This document shows positions 11,007 through 19,974 of a stretch of 64,000 nucleotides of DNA, in pieces. This DNA comes from Solimonas variicoloris DSM 15731 (GTDB taxonomy: Bacteria; Pseudomonadota; Gammaproteobacteria; Nevskiales; Nevskiaceae): assembly GCF_000382285.1 (NCBI RefSeq), contig NZ_KB907928.1, positions 248,001-312,000 on the forward strand, read 5' to 3'. Position 1 is the stretch's first letter. Every line of letters begins with the position of its first letter. Position numbers and translations under genes: made by a program. The notes under the pieces were generated by a model, which did no database searches, was not told the DNA's origin, and saw nothing but the letters and a program-made list of their open reading frames with translations.

Positions 11007-12191
11007 ATGGATCGTCAGCTGCGCATCTGGATCGTCGCCGCCGCCGCGATCATCGCGATCGGGCCGTTCTCGATCGACATGTACCTGCCGAGCTTCCCGG
11101 CGCTGCAGGCGCACTTCGGCGCCGACGCGGCCGCCGTGCAGGCGACGCTGTCGACCTTCTTCGCCGGACTGGCGATCGGCCAGCTCGTCTACGGTCCGCT
11201 CGCCGACCGCTACGGGCGACGCAAGCCGCTGCTGTTCGGCCTGGCGCTTTACGCGCTGGCCTCGGCCGGCTGCATCTTCGCGCCGAGCATCGAGGGCCTG
11301 GCGCTGCTGCGCTTCATGCAGGCGCTCGGCGGCTCGGCCGGCATGGTCATCGTCCGTGCGATGGTGCGCGACCGCTTCCCGCCGCAGCAGATGGCGCAGG
11401 TGCTGTCGGCAATGATGGCGGTGATGGGCATCGCCCCGGTGCTGGCGCCGACCATCGGCGGACAGGTCTTCCACGCCTTCGGCTGGCAGGGCATCTTCGC
11501 GGCGCTGACGCTGTTCGGCGCGTTCTGCATGCTGCTTGCCGCGCGCGTGCTGCCGGAGACCATCGCCCAGCGTCGCGCGCATGGCGTCGCCGAGGTCGCG
11601 CGCAGCTACCTGCACCTGCTCGGCCATCGCCGCTTCATGGGCTATGCGCTGGCCGGCGGTACTGCGCAGGGGGCAATGTTCGCGTACATCTCGGTCGCCG
11701 CCTTCGTCTTCATCGACGCCTACCAGCTGAGTCCGCTGCATTTCTCCTGGCTGTTCGGCATGAACGCCGCGGGCCTGATCGTCGCCTCGCAGCTCAATGC
11801 GCTGGCGCTGCGGCGCCTGCCGGCGCAGCGCGTGATGCGGCGCGCGCTGGCGAGCAGCGCCGGCGCCAGCTGCGTGCTGCTGCTCGACGCCGTGACCGGC
11901 TTCGGCGGCCTCGCCGGCATCGTCGTGCCGCTGTTCTTCGCCATCGCCAGCCTCGGCTTCTCGTTCCCGAACGCGACCGCGGCGGCGATGGCGCCGTTCG
12001 GCGATCGCGCCGGCATCGCCTCGGCGCTGCTCGGCACGCTGCAGTTCACGATCGCCGCCGCCACCGGCGCGATCGCCGGCGCGCTGCATGACGGCACGCC
12101 GGTGCCGATGGGCGCGGTGATGGCCGCCTGCGGCATCACCGCGGTGACGTTGCTGCACCTGCTGGTGCCGAAGGTTTCGGCCGAGTTGTAG
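11007..12191 (+). CDS. MFS drug-resistance transporter, Bcr/CflA type (DHA1)
   Basis: The 394-aa integral membrane protein has about 12 hydrophobic segments. It carries the Bcr/CflA hallmarks: SIDMYLPSFPAL in the first helix, the MFS loop motif GPLADRYGRRKPLL between helices 2 and 3, and the helix-5 motif MAVMGIAPVLAPTIGG. Such proteins export drugs or small metabolites by proton antiport. The ribosome-binding site is GAGGAG. The gene ends 9 bp before the convergent lipoprotein gene, with no room for a separate terminator. Confidence 0.92.
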   Translation: MDRQLRIWIVAAAAIIAIGPFSIDMYLPSFPALQAHFGADAAAVQATLSTFFAGLAIGQLVYGPLADRYGRRKPLLFGLALYALASAGCIFAPSIEGLALLRFMQALGGSAGMVIVRAMVRDRFPPQQMAQVLSAMMAVMGIAPVLAPTIGGQVFHAFGWQGIFAALTLFGAFCMLLAARVLPETIAQRRAHGVAEVARSYLHLLGHRRFMGYALAGGTAQGAMFAYISVAAFVFIDAYQLSPLHFSWLFGMNAAGLIVASQLNALALRRLPAQRVMRRALASSAGASCVLLLDAVTGFGGLAGIVVPLFFAIASLGFSFPNATAAAMAPFGDRAGIASALLGTLQFTIAAATGAIAGALHDGTPVPMGAVMAACGITAVTLLHLLVPKVSAEL

Positions 12192-12200
12192 GGCGCTCTG

Positions 12201-13592
12201 CTACGGCACCGCGATGCGGCGCTCGTAGCCGTTGCGGCGCGCCTGCAGTTGACGTGTGCGCTCGGCAGCGCTGACGCGGCGGGTGCCGGCCGGCAGCACG
12301 CTGTCGAGATCGGCCAGCTTGACCACCCGGGCTTCAACCGCCGGGCCGCCGCGCGCGGGCGCTTCGGCTGGCAGGTTCTGCCAGCGGACCATGATCGTGC
12401 CCTCGTGCAGGCCGACCGGGTCGAGCCAGTTCTGCACGCCGGGATCGGCGATCGAGACGACGAAGGTGTAGCGACCGTCAAGGTCGGCGACAGCCTGGCG
12501 GTTGTTCAGGCTCGACTGATGGCCGACCGGATCGGCGGTGACCAGCCACGGGTCGGTGACCGGCACCACGAAGTAGCCGGCGCCGCCGTCCTGCAGGGTG
12601 ATCACCAGCGCCTCGTCGTCGTCGAGTGAGAAGTGTCCGAACGAGCTGGCCTGCGTCACCAGCGTGCCGAGCGTCGACGACTGTTGCGGCGACGGCAGCG
12701 TGTTGACGGGGTTGACCATCGTCTTGATGCCGAGCGCGCCGATGCCGTAGAAGAAGCCGCTCTCGAGCAGATTCTGCGTCGCGGTGGCGCGAATGTCGTC
12801 GTCGCTCGGCGCTGCCGCGCCCGGTGCCGGGCCAAGGCGCTCGACGGTCAGCGTGTCCGGCGTGTCGCGCGACCAGTCGCCGAGGTTGTTGCGCACGAAC
12901 AGTTGCCGGGCGCTGGCGTCGGACTGAATGTGGTTGACGCAGCCGTTCGCCGGATCGGCGTCGATCGTGATCGTGTAGTCGCCGTCGGCGTCGATCGCCA
13001 GATCCGGCCCGTTGATGTAATCGATCGTGTTCTGCGAGTTCGGATTGCTGATCAGCGAGAAAGTGACGTCGGCCGGGCCGTGCGCGTGGCGGTGGCCGCG
13101 AAGCACGTAGCGCTCGCCGCCGTCGATCGGGATCGTCCGGTAGATGTTGTCCGGATTGTCGTAGGAGTAGCGGCCGCCCGGCACCTGCAGTCCGAACCAT
13201 GTCTTCGGCGCGGCGTTATTGACCCAGTAGACCTGCGGCCGCAGCGCGTCGTCGTTGACCGCCTTCTGGATCGCGCTGAAGGCCAGCTCGTCGATCGCGG
13301 CGTCGAGCCGGGCGGCAGCTTCGTCGCTGATCGGCAGGCCATGCGCGATCTGGTACTGGCTCTTGGCCAGGCCCTTGGCGACCGCGAAGTCGCTGCTGTC
13401 GCGGATTGCGATCGCACGGGCGTCGAGCGCGCGCTGTGCATCCGCCGCCAGCGGATTGTCTTCCGTGGCCGGATCGCTACCGCTGCCGCAGGCGGCCAGG
13501 ACGGCGGCGAGCAGGACGGTGGCCGCGAAGTGGATGCGCGGCGCAAAAGAACCCCGTGCCGGCGCGCGGCCGGCATTCGAAAACACTGGCAT
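12201..13592 (-). CDS. Predicted lipoprotein of unknown function, last gene of the sulfate operon
   Basis: The 463-aa protein has a long basic N-terminus and then a lipoprotein signal with lipobox LAACG (modified Cys35), so it is probably anchored to a membrane. The mature part holds a segment with SYDNPDNIYRTIPIDGGERY and RGHRHAHGPADVTFSLI; such NPDN-YR-IDG patterns remind me of DUF1214-like proteins, but I cannot confirm this. It starts 12 bp after cysA with a GGAG ribosome-binding site, so it is likely co-transcribed with the sulfate transporter. A role in sulfur-compound handling is only a guess from position. Confidence 0.75.
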   Translation of the reverse strand: MPVFSNAGRAPARGSFAPRIHFAATVLLAAVLAACGSGSDPATEDNPLAADAQRALDARAIAIRDSSDFAVAKGLAKSQYQIAHGLPISDEAAARLDAAIDELAFSAIQKAVNDDALRPQVYWVNNAAPKTWFGLQVPGGRYSYDNPDNIYRTIPIDGGERYVLRGHRHAHGPADVTFSLISNPNSQNTIDYINGPDLAIDADGDYTITIDADPANGCVNHIQSDASARQLFVRNNLGDWSRDTPDTLTVERLGPAPGAAAPSDDDIRATATQNLLESGFFYGIGALGIKTMVNPVNTLPSPQQSSTLGTLVTQASSFGHFSLDDDEALVITLQDGGAGYFVVPVTDPWLVTADPVGHQSSLNNRQAVADLDGRYTFVVSIADPGVQNWLDPVGLHEGTIMVRWQNLPAEAPARGGPAVEARVVKLADLDSVLPAGTRRVSAAERTRQLQARRNGYERRIAVP

Positions 13593-13604
13593 CGGATATC
13601 TCCG

Positions 13605-14735
13605 TCAGCCGCTGCGGCTGCGCTTGCGGTACTCGGCCGGCGCGTTCGGCACCACGTCCGGCAGCGTGCCGTCGCCGCTGCGCGCCTGCCGCGGGAAAAC
13701 GCTGAACTGGTTGAGGCGCAGGCGCACGTGCTGCTGCGGACGCAGCGTCTGCGTGTCGTAGTGCAGATGTGGCACCTCGATCTCGATCGCCTGGCCGGAT
13801 GCGGTCACCGCCTCGCAGCGCAGGATCGGTCCGGTGCGCTGCGTGCTGCGGATGACCGCGTCGAAGCCGGGCGCGCCCGCGTCGGTGACGCGCAGGTCGC
13901 CGGGCCGCACGTAGACGTCGACCGGGCCGGAGCCGTGCAGGCTGGCGGTGACGATCGGCGTGTCCTGGCCGTCGACGTAGACCTCGCGGCCGCGCACTTC
14001 GCCCGGCAGCACGTTGGTGTTGCCGAGGAAGTCGAACACGAACGGCGTCGCCGGCTGCTCGTAGACCTCGTCGGTGGTGCCGACCTGCTCGATGCGGCCG
14101 CGGTTCATGACGACGACGCGGTCGGCGAGTTCGAGCGCCTCTTCCTGGTCATGCGTGACGAAGATCGTGGTCACGCCGGTCTTGTCGTGCAGCTGGCGCA
14201 GCCAGCGCCTCAGGTCCTTGCGCACCTTGGCGTCGAGCGCGCCGAACGGCTCGTCGAGCAGCAGCACGCGCGGCTCGATCGCCAGCGCGCGAGCGAGCGC
14301 CACGCGCTGACGCTGGCCGCCGGACAGCTGCGCCGGATAGCGCTTTTCGAGGCCGGCGAGCTGTACGAGCTCGATCAGTTCGCGGGCCCGTTCGCGGATG
14401 ATCGCTTCCGGCGGCCGCTCGCGGCGTTCGCGTACGCGCAGGCCGAAGGCGACGTTGTCGAGCACGGTCATGTGCTTGAACAGCGCGTAGTGCTGGAACA
14501 CGAAACCGACGCGGCGCTCGCGGATCGGGCGGCCGGCCATGTCCTCCTCGCCGAACACGATCGCGCCGCGGTCGGGAAATTCCAGGCCGGCGATCACGCG
14601 CAGCAGCGTGGTCTTGCCCGAGCCCGACGGGCCGAGCAGGGCGACCAGCTCGCCGGAGGCGATGTCGAGATCGACGCCGCCGAGCGCGGGGAAGCTGCCG
14701 AAAGCCTTGTGGATGCCGCGAATCTTGATGTCCAT
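13605..14735 (-). CDS. cysA: Sulfate/thiosulfate ABC transporter ATP-binding protein
   Basis: The 376-aa ATPase drives sulfate import at the inner membrane. Visible motifs are Walker [10 protein letters not shown] (35-43), Q-loop [14 protein letters not shown], the ABC signature [15 protein letters not shown], Walker [13 protein letters not shown] and the switch His in [11 protein letters not shown]-terminal regulatory TOBE-like domain (about 235-355) follows. ALFKHMTV and the context with CysW and CysT support CysA over other MalK-like ATPases. It starts 8 bp after cysW. Confidence 0.96.
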   Translation of the reverse strand: MDIKIRGIHKAFGSFPALGGVDLDIASGELVALLGPSGSGKTTLLRVIAGLEFPDRGAIVFGEEDMAGRPIRERRVGFVFQHYALFKHMTVLDNVAFGLRVRERRERPPEAIIRERARELIELVQLAGLEKRYPAQLSGGQRQRVALARALAIEPRVLLLDEPFGALDAKVRKDLRRWLRQLHDKTGVTTIFVTHDQEEALELADRVVVMNRGRIEQVGTTDEVYEQPATPFVFDFLGNTNVLPGEVRGREVYVDGQDTPIVTASLHGSGPVDVYVRPGDLRVTDAGAPGFDAVIRSTQRTGPILRCEAVTASGQAIEIEVPHLHYDTQTLRPQQHVRLRLNQFSVFPRQARSGDGTLPDVVPNAPAEYRKRSRSG

Positions 14736-14743
14736 GTTGCTTC

Positions 14744-15661
14744 TCAGTGTTTGCGCGTGGCGGCGAGTTCATCGCCGTGCCGCCATTCGAGATAGGTCTT
14801 GACGCCGAGCGTCACCAGCGCCAGCAGCGCCAGCAGCGAGGCCACGGCGAACGCGGCCGAGAACTGGTATTCGTTGTAGAGGATCTCGACGTGCAGCGGC
14901 ATGGTGTTGGTCTGGCCGCGGATATGGCCGGAGATCACGCTGACCGCGCCGAACTCGCCCATTGCCCGCGCGTTGCAGAGCAGCACGCCATAGAGCAGGC
15001 CCCAGCGGATGTTCGGCACGGTGACGCGCCAGAAGGTCTGCCAGCCGCTGGCGCCGAGCGACAGCGCCGCCTGCTCGTATTCCGTGCCCTGTTCCTGCAT
15101 CAGCGGGATCAGCTCGCGGGCGATGAACGGGAAGGTCACGAAGATCGTCGCCAGCACGATGCCCGGCACCGCGAACGCGACCTTGATGCCGTGGTCCATC
15201 AGCCACGGCCCGGCCCAGCCCTGCGCGCCGAAGATCAGGATGTAGATCAGGCCGGCGACCACCGGCGACACCGAGAACGGCAGGTCGATCAGCGAGATCA
15301 GGAAGGATTTGCCGCGGAATTCGAATTTGGTGATCGCCCAGGCCGCGGCGACGCCGAACACCAGGTTCAGCGGCACGGTGATCGCGGCGATCAGCAGGGT
15401 CAGCCGGATCGCCGCCAGCGCGTCGGGTTCGACGAGCGCGGCGAAGTAGGCGGACACGCCGTTGCGCAGCGCCTCGACGAACACCGCGAGCAGCGGCAGA
15501 AACAGGAAGCCGAGCAGGAACAGCAGCGCCACCGCGGTCAGCGTCCAGCGCACCCACGGCGCCTCGGTGACCGCCGCGTTGCGCCGCATCAGCGGCCCCC
15601 GGTCGAACTCCGGCGGCAGGCGCGGCGGATCCTGCAGCGTCGAATCAGTGATGGCGCTCAT
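14744..15661 (-). CDS. cysW: Sulfate ABC transporter permease CysW
   Basis: This 305-aa inner-membrane permease has about six transmembrane helices. The EAA-type loop that contacts CysA is present ([21 protein letters not shown]), followed by the CysW-typical [21 protein letters not shown] short hydrophilic extension of about 25 residues precedes the first helix; an internal Met at residue 26 is an alternative start. It forms the membrane channel with CysT. Confidence 0.95.
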   Translation of the reverse strand: MSAITDSTLQDPPRLPPEFDRGPLMRRNAAVTEAPWVRWTLTAVALLFLLGFLFLPLLAVFVEALRNGVSAYFAALVEPDALAAIRLTLLIAAITVPLNLVFGVAAAWAITKFEFRGKSFLISLIDLPFSVSPVVAGLIYILIFGAQGWAGPWLMDHGIKVAFAVPGIVLATIFVTFPFIARELIPLMQEQGTEYEQAALSLGASGWQTFWRVTVPNIRWGLLYGVLLCNARAMGEFGAVSVISGHIRGQTNTMPLHVEILYNEYQFSAAFAVASLLALLALVTLGVKTYLEWRHGDELAATRKH

Positions 15662-15745
15662 GCGGGCGAACTCGAAGCGTGGGTGTTGCCGTCCGTGGCG
15701 CGACGGCGATTCTTGTCATGGCCGGGCGCTCGGCGGCGCGAAGCT

Positions 15746-16597
15746 TCAGCGCACATGCGCATGTCTCCGCCTCGCCCAGGCCTGCAGACCGTTGATGACG
15801 AGCAGCAGCGCGAACGACAGGATCAGCATCGCGCTCGCCACTGCCGTGGCGCCGGCGTAGTCGAATTCTTCGAGCTTGATGATGATCAGCAGCGGCGCGA
15901 TCTCCGACACCATCGGCAGGTTGCCGGCGATGAAGATGATCGAGCCGTACTCGCCGACCGCGCGCGCGAAGGCGAGCGCGAAGCCGGTCAGTGCGGCGGG
16001 CAGCACAGTCGGCAGGATCACGCGCGTGACGGTCTGCCAGCGATTGGCGCCGAGCGAGGCGGCGGCTTCCTCCAGCTCCTTCTCGGCGTCCTGCAGGACC
16101 GGCTGCACGGTGCGCACGACGAACGGCAGGCCGATGAAGGTGCAGGCGACGATGATGCCGAGCGGCGTGTAGGCGACCTTGATGCCGAGCGGTTCGAGAT
16201 ACTGGCCGATCCAGCCGTTGCCGGCGTAAAGCGCCGTCAGGGCGATGCCGGCGACCGCGGTCGGCAGCGCGAACGGCAGATCGATGACGGCGTCGAAGAA
16301 GCGCTTGCCGGGGAACTCGTAGCGTACGAATACCCAGGCGATCAGCGGTCCGAACACGGCGTTGATCGCCGCGCCGGCCAGCGCCGCGCCGAAGCTGAGT
16401 TTCAGCGCGGCGAGCACGCGCGGCGAGCTGACGACCTGCCAATACCCCTCGGCACCGAGCCCGGCGGCGTGGACGAACACGCCGGCGAGCGGGATCAGGA
16501 CCAGCAGGCTCAGGTACAGCAGGGTGTAGCCGAGCGTCAGGCCGAAGCCGGGAATCACGGTTCGGGGACGAGGGCGGGGGCCGGGGACGGCGCTCAT
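15746..16597 (-). CDS. cysT: Sulfate ABC transporter permease CysT (CysU)
   Basis: The 283-aa permease (family about 275-285) starts at MSAVPGPRPRP; the open frame extends 32 codons upstream, but that part is hydrophilic and Arg-rich, unlike the family. The EAA loop reads ELEEAAASLGANRWQTVTRV, and the CysT-specific FARAVGEYGSIIFIAGN precedes the last helices. It pairs with CysW in the sulfate importer. Confidence 0.95.
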   Translation of the reverse strand: MSAVPGPRPRPRTVIPGFGLTLGYTLLYLSLLVLIPLAGVFVHAAGLGAEGYWQVVSSPRVLAALKLSFGAALAGAAINAVFGPLIAWVFVRYEFPGKRFFDAVIDLPFALPTAVAGIALTALYAGNGWIGQYLEPLGIKVAYTPLGIIVACTFIGLPFVVRTVQPVLQDAEKELEEAAASLGANRWQTVTRVILPTVLPAALTGFALAFARAVGEYGSIIFIAGNLPMVSEIAPLLIIIKLEEFDYAGATAVASAMLILSFALLLVINGLQAWARRRHAHVR

Positions 16598-16723
16598 GAG
16601 ATGGAACTCGTGACGGATGGAACGAAGGCGGCGCATGGCGATGCGCCGCCGCGGAACGCTGCTAGTGTCGGCCCGGCCGGCGCCGGCCGCCATCGGACAA
16701 TGCCGATGGCGGTGTCCGGCGGA

Positions 16724-17722
16724 TCAGCGCTTCGCATAAATCTGGTCGAACACGCCGCCGTCGGCGAAGTGCGTGGCCTGGGTCTTCGGCCAGCCGCCGA
16801 AGGCTTCGGCGACGGTGAAGGCCTGCACCGCCGGGAAGCGCTCGGCGTGCTTCTGCAGCACCGCCTCGTCGACCGGGCGCAGGTCGTTGCGGGCGATGAT
16901 CTCCTGGCCGGCCGGGCTGAAGTGGAATTGCAGATAGGCGCGTGCCAGCTTCTCGTGTCCCTTCTTGGCGGCGACTTTGTCGACCACGGCGACGGGATTG
17001 TCGGCACGCACGGTGAGCGACGGCACGACGACCTCGAAGCGGTCGGCACCGAGCTCCTTCTGGATCAGGCGGATTTCGTTCTCGAAGGTCAGCAGCACGT
17101 CGCCGATGCCGCGCTGGGCGAAGGTCGTGGTCGCGCCGCGGCCGCCGGTGTCGAGCACCGGCACGTTGCCGAACAGCTTGGCGACGAAGGCCTGCGCGCC
17201 GGCGTCGCTGCCGCCCGGCTGCTGGCGCGCGTACTGCCACGCCGCGAGATAGCTGTAGCGGCCGTTGCCGGAGGTTTTCGGATTCGGGATCACCACCTGC
17301 ACGCCAGGCCTGACGAGATCGTTCCAGTCGCGGATGCCCTTCGGATTGCCCTTGCGCACGAGGAACAGGATCGGCGACCACGACGGGCTGGCGCCGTGCG
17401 GGAACTGGTTCGCCCAGTCGCGCGACAGCACGCCGGCCTTGGCGATCGCGTCGATGTCGAGCGGGTTGTTCATCGTCACCACATCGGCTTCCAGGCCGTC
17501 GATCACCGAGCGCGCCTGCTTGCTGGAGCCGCCGTGCGACTGGTCGATGCCGACGCTCGTGCCGGTCTTGGCTTTCCAGTCGGCGACGAAGGCCGGATTG
17601 AAGTCGCGGTAGAAGTTGCGGGCGACGTCGTAGGACACGTTGAGCAGCGGCGTGTCGGCCTGCGCGAACGGTGCGGCAAGGCCGAGCGCGGCGGCGGCGA
17701 GGGTGCGGGTCCAGGATTTCAT
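16724..17722 (-). CDS. sbp: Periplasmic sulfate-binding protein 1
   Basis: The 332-aa protein delivers sulfate (possibly thiosulfate) to CysTWA from the periplasm. It has a signal peptide ending AAPFAQA and the family signatures LLNVSYDVARNFYRDFN, QSHGGSSKQARSV and NPKTSGNGRYSYL. It lies directly before cysT. A second paralogue is at 18950-19948; the two keep the same core motifs but differ enough to have different preferences. Confidence 0.94.
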   Translation of the reverse strand: MKSWTRTLAAAALGLAAPFAQADTPLLNVSYDVARNFYRDFNPAFVADWKAKTGTSVGIDQSHGGSSKQARSVIDGLEADVVTMNNPLDIDAIAKAGVLSRDWANQFPHGASPSWSPILFLVRKGNPKGIRDWNDLVRPGVQVVIPNPKTSGNGRYSYLAAWQYARQQPGGSDAGAQAFVAKLFGNVPVLDTGGRGATTTFAQRGIGDVLLTFENEIRLIQKELGADRFEVVVPSLTVRADNPVAVVDKVAAKKGHEKLARAYLQFHFSPAGQEIIARNDLRPVDEAVLQKHAERFPAVQAFTVAEAFGGWPKTQATHFADGGVFDQIYAKR

Positions 17723-17750
17723 GGCGGGGGTTCGGGAGGTTCGGATCGGT

Positions 17751-18374
17751 TCAGACGAAGCGCAGCTCGTGGGCGCCGTACTGGCGCTCCTGCGGCTGCA
17801 GCGGCTGGGCCAGCGGATAGCGGTGACGATCCAGCCAGCGGGTGTTGCTGAGCCAGAGCCCGTCGACCTCGGCGCCGTGCGCGCGGTTGACGAGCACGAT
17901 GCGGCGCAGGCGCTGGTCGAGCAGCGCCAGCTTGTTCTCGGCCTTGAGGCCGTGTTCGAGCACCTGGATGAACGCGTAGTCGCTGAGCAGGCCGGGGTGA
18001 CGCTGCGCCAGCGGGCGCAGCACGTCGGTGACGAAGTGCCAGGTATCCGACTTGCCGGCGACGCGCGTTTCGAGCTTGAGCGTGCCGTTGTGCATCAGCC
18101 AGACGCCGTCGACGATCTTGAACGGATGCACGTTGTCGATGCCGCTGCCGCCGCGGGTCTGGCGGCGCAGATGCAGGACGTACTCGGCGCTGCGGTAGGC
18201 GCGCTCGACGTCGACCAACTCGTCGACGTTGACCAGCGCGCGCTTCTCGATCAGCACGCGGCCCCCGTCGTCGAAGCCCATCAGGCCCCAGCCTTCGCCG
18301 TTGTGCACGGCGGCGGCGGCGAGCAGGTCGGCGGGAATCTCGGCGCCGGCCGGTTTGTGGATGATCAGGCACAT
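17751..18374 (-). CDS. Class II glutamine amidotransferase-like protein inside the sulfate operon
   Basis: The 207-aa protein begins MCLIIHKPAG, so removal of Met exposes Cys2 as N-terminal nucleophile, the hallmark of class II (Ntn) glutamine amidotransferases. Supporting motifs are HNGEGWGLMGF (24-34), YVLHLRRQTRGGSG with the glutamine-binding Arg region (66-78), NVHPF (81-85) and LMHNGT (93-98). No synthase domain is attached, so it would release ammonia for an unknown partner or act as a hydrolase. It is packed between TOBE protein 1 (5 bp upstream) and sbp1 (28 bp downstream), so co-expression with sulfate uptake is very likely. The acceptor substrate cannot be told. Confidence 0.85.
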   Translation of the reverse strand: MCLIIHKPAGAEIPADLLAAAAVHNGEGWGLMGFDDGGRVLIEKRALVNVDELVDVERAYRSAEYVLHLRRQTRGGSGIDNVHPFKIVDGVWLMHNGTLKLETRVAGKSDTWHFVTDVLRPLAQRHPGLLSDYAFIQVLEHGLKAENKLALLDQRLRRIVLVNRAHGAEVDGLWLSNTRWLDRHRYPLAQPLQPQERQYGAHELRFV

Positions 18375-18379
18375 CGGCG

Positions 18380-18598
18380 TCAGCCCAGTTTCGCCACCAG
18401 CACTTCGGTGGCCTTGAAGATCGCCAGCACGTCGCTGCCGATGCGCAGCGGCAGGCGGTCGACCGAGCTGGTGGTGACGACCGCGCTGATGATGCCGGCC
18501 GGGGTCTCGACCTCGATCTCCGACATCACCGGGCTGCGATGGATCGCGACGATGCTGCCCTTGAACTGGTTGCGGGTGTTGATGGCGGTGACGCTCAC
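18380..18598 (-). CDS. Mop-like TOBE-domain oxyanion-binding protein, copy 1
   Basis: The 72-aa protein is a single TOBE/Mop domain (NQFKGSIVAIHRSPVMSEIE, then TSSVDRLPLRIG and FKATEVLVAKLG). Free-standing Mop proteins oligomerise and bind molybdate or related oxyanions in the cytoplasm. It is a tandem paralogue of the next gene upstream and identical to it through MSVTAINTRNQFKGS. The ribosome-binding site is poor. Confidence 0.9.
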   Translation of the reverse strand: MSVTAINTRNQFKGSIVAIHRSPVMSEIEVETPAGIISAVVTTSSVDRLPLRIGSDVLAIFKATEVLVAKLG

Positions 18599-18638
18599 GG
18601 ACGGACTCCGGTCGGGGGATGCGAAAAAAGGCTGGCGG

Positions 18639-18869
18639 CTACGCGGCCTGGTCGCCGATCTTGGCGATCAGCACCTCGGTGGCCTTGAACAGCGCCAGCG
18701 CGCTGTCGCCGATGCGCAGCTTGAGGCGGTCGATCGAACTGGTGGTGATGACGGCGCTGATGATGCCGGCCGGCGTTTCGATTTCGACTTCGGACACGAC
18801 CGGGCCTCGGTTGATCGAGACGACGCTGCCCTTGAACTGGTTGCGGGTGTTGATGGCGGTGACGGACAT
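18639..18869 (-). CDS. Mop-like TOBE-domain oxyanion-binding protein, copy 2
   Basis: The start is the ATG after a GGAG ribosome-binding site at MSVTAINTRNQFKGS, giving 76 aa; the frame is open far upstream but that part is a shadow of the sulfate-binding protein gene. The domain is a single TOBE/Mop fold with the core TSSIDRLKLRIGDSALALFK, as in molbindins. It is the product of a tandem duplication with the 72-aa gene at 18380-18598, and both sit inside a sulfate uptake operon. Confidence 0.9.
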   Translation of the reverse strand: MSVTAINTRNQFKGSVVSINRGPVVSEVEIETPAGIISAVITTSSIDRLKLRIGDSALALFKATEVLIAKIGDQAA

Positions 18870-18949
18870 GGGGGAATTCTCCGTGGCGGCTAAAAAGGGT
18901 GGCGGGGCGGTCGCGTGCGTGCGACCGTCCCGCCCACCACCGGGATGCG

Positions 18950-19948
18950 CTAGTTCTTCAGATAGATCTGGTCGAAGACGCCGCCGTCGGCGAAGTGCGT
19001 CGCCTGCGCCTGGGTCCAGCCGCCGAAGTCGGCGATCGTGACCAGGCTCAGCTTCGGGAATTTGTCGGCGTAGCGGGCCGCCACCGCCGGATTGATCGGG
19101 CGGTAATGGTTCCTGGCGATGATCTCCTGCGCCGCGTCGGTGTACAGGTACTGCAGATACGCCTCGGCGACCTTGCGTGTGCCCTTCTTGTCGACGTTCT
19201 TGTCGACCACCGTGACTGGCGGCTCGGCGAGGATCGACAGCGACGGGGCGACGATCTCGAACTTGTCGGCGCCGAACTCCTCGAGCGACAGGAAGGCCTC
19301 GTTCTCCCAGGCCAGCAGCACGTCGCCGATGCCGCGCTGCACGAAGGTCGTGGTCGCGCCGCGGGCGCCGGTATCGAGCACCGGCGCGTTCTTGAACAGC
19401 GCCTTGATGTACTCGCGCGCCTTGGCGTCGTCGCCGTTGTGCTTCTTCAGCGCATAGGCGTAGGCGGCTAGGTAGTTCCAGCGCGCGCCGCCGGAGGTCT
19501 TCGGGTTCGGCGTGACGACGCTGACGCCCGGCTTCACGAGATCGTCCCAGTCCTTGATCTTCTTCGGGTTGCCCTTGCGCACGAGGAAGACGATCGTCGA
19601 GGTGTACGGCGACGAGTTGTTCGGCAGCCGCGACTGCCAGTTCGCCGGCAAGGTCTTGGCGTTCCTGGCGATCGCGTCGATGTCGGCGGCCAGCGCCAGC
19701 GTCACGACGTCGGCGTCGAGGCCGTCGATGACGGCGCGCGCCTGCTTGCCCGAGCCGCCGTGCGACTGCTGGATCGTCACCGTGTCGCCGGTCCTGGCCT
19801 TGTAGTCGGCGGCGAACGCGGCATTGACGGCCTTGTACAGCTCGCGGGTCGGATCGTAGGAAACGTTCAGCAGGTTGTAGCTGGCGGCGAACGAAGTCGC
19901 CGGCACGGCGACGGCCAGCGCGGCCGCGGCGAGAATCTTCTTGATCAT
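18950..19948 (-). CDS. Periplasmic sulfate-binding protein 2
   Basis: The 332-aa protein has a signal peptide ([21 protein letters not shown]) and the family motifs [31 protein letters not shown] and [13 protein letters not shown]. It is a clear paralogue of the protein at 16724-17722 and the first binding protein of the operon, 26 bp after the porin gene. It may prefer a different oxyanion (thiosulfate, molybdate or tungstate) or have a different affinity; the sequence does not decide. Confidence 0.93.
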   Translation of the reverse strand: MIKKILAAAALAVAVPATSFAASYNLLNVSYDPTRELYKAVNAAFAADYKARTGDTVTIQQSHGGSGKQARAVIDGLDADVVTLALAADIDAIARNAKTLPANWQSRLPNNSSPYTSTIVFLVRKGNPKKIKDWDDLVKPGVSVVTPNPKTSGGARWNYLAAYAYALKKHNGDDAKAREYIKALFKNAPVLDTGARGATTTFVQRGIGDVLLAWENEAFLSLEEFGADKFEIVAPSLSILAEPPVTVVDKNVDKKGTRKVAEAYLQYLYTDAAQEIIARNHYRPINPAVAARYADKFPKLSLVTIADFGGWTQAQATHFADGGVFDQIYLKN

Positions 19949-19974
19949 GACAAGCTCCTGGCGTTCGTCGGTGT

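Noticed and set aside
14747-17851. A 1034-codon open frame antisense to the sulfate transporter genes
   Set aside because: The minus strand encodes clear CysA, CysW, CysT and Sbp proteins; the plus-strand frame has only low-complexity Arg/Asp/Gln sequence.
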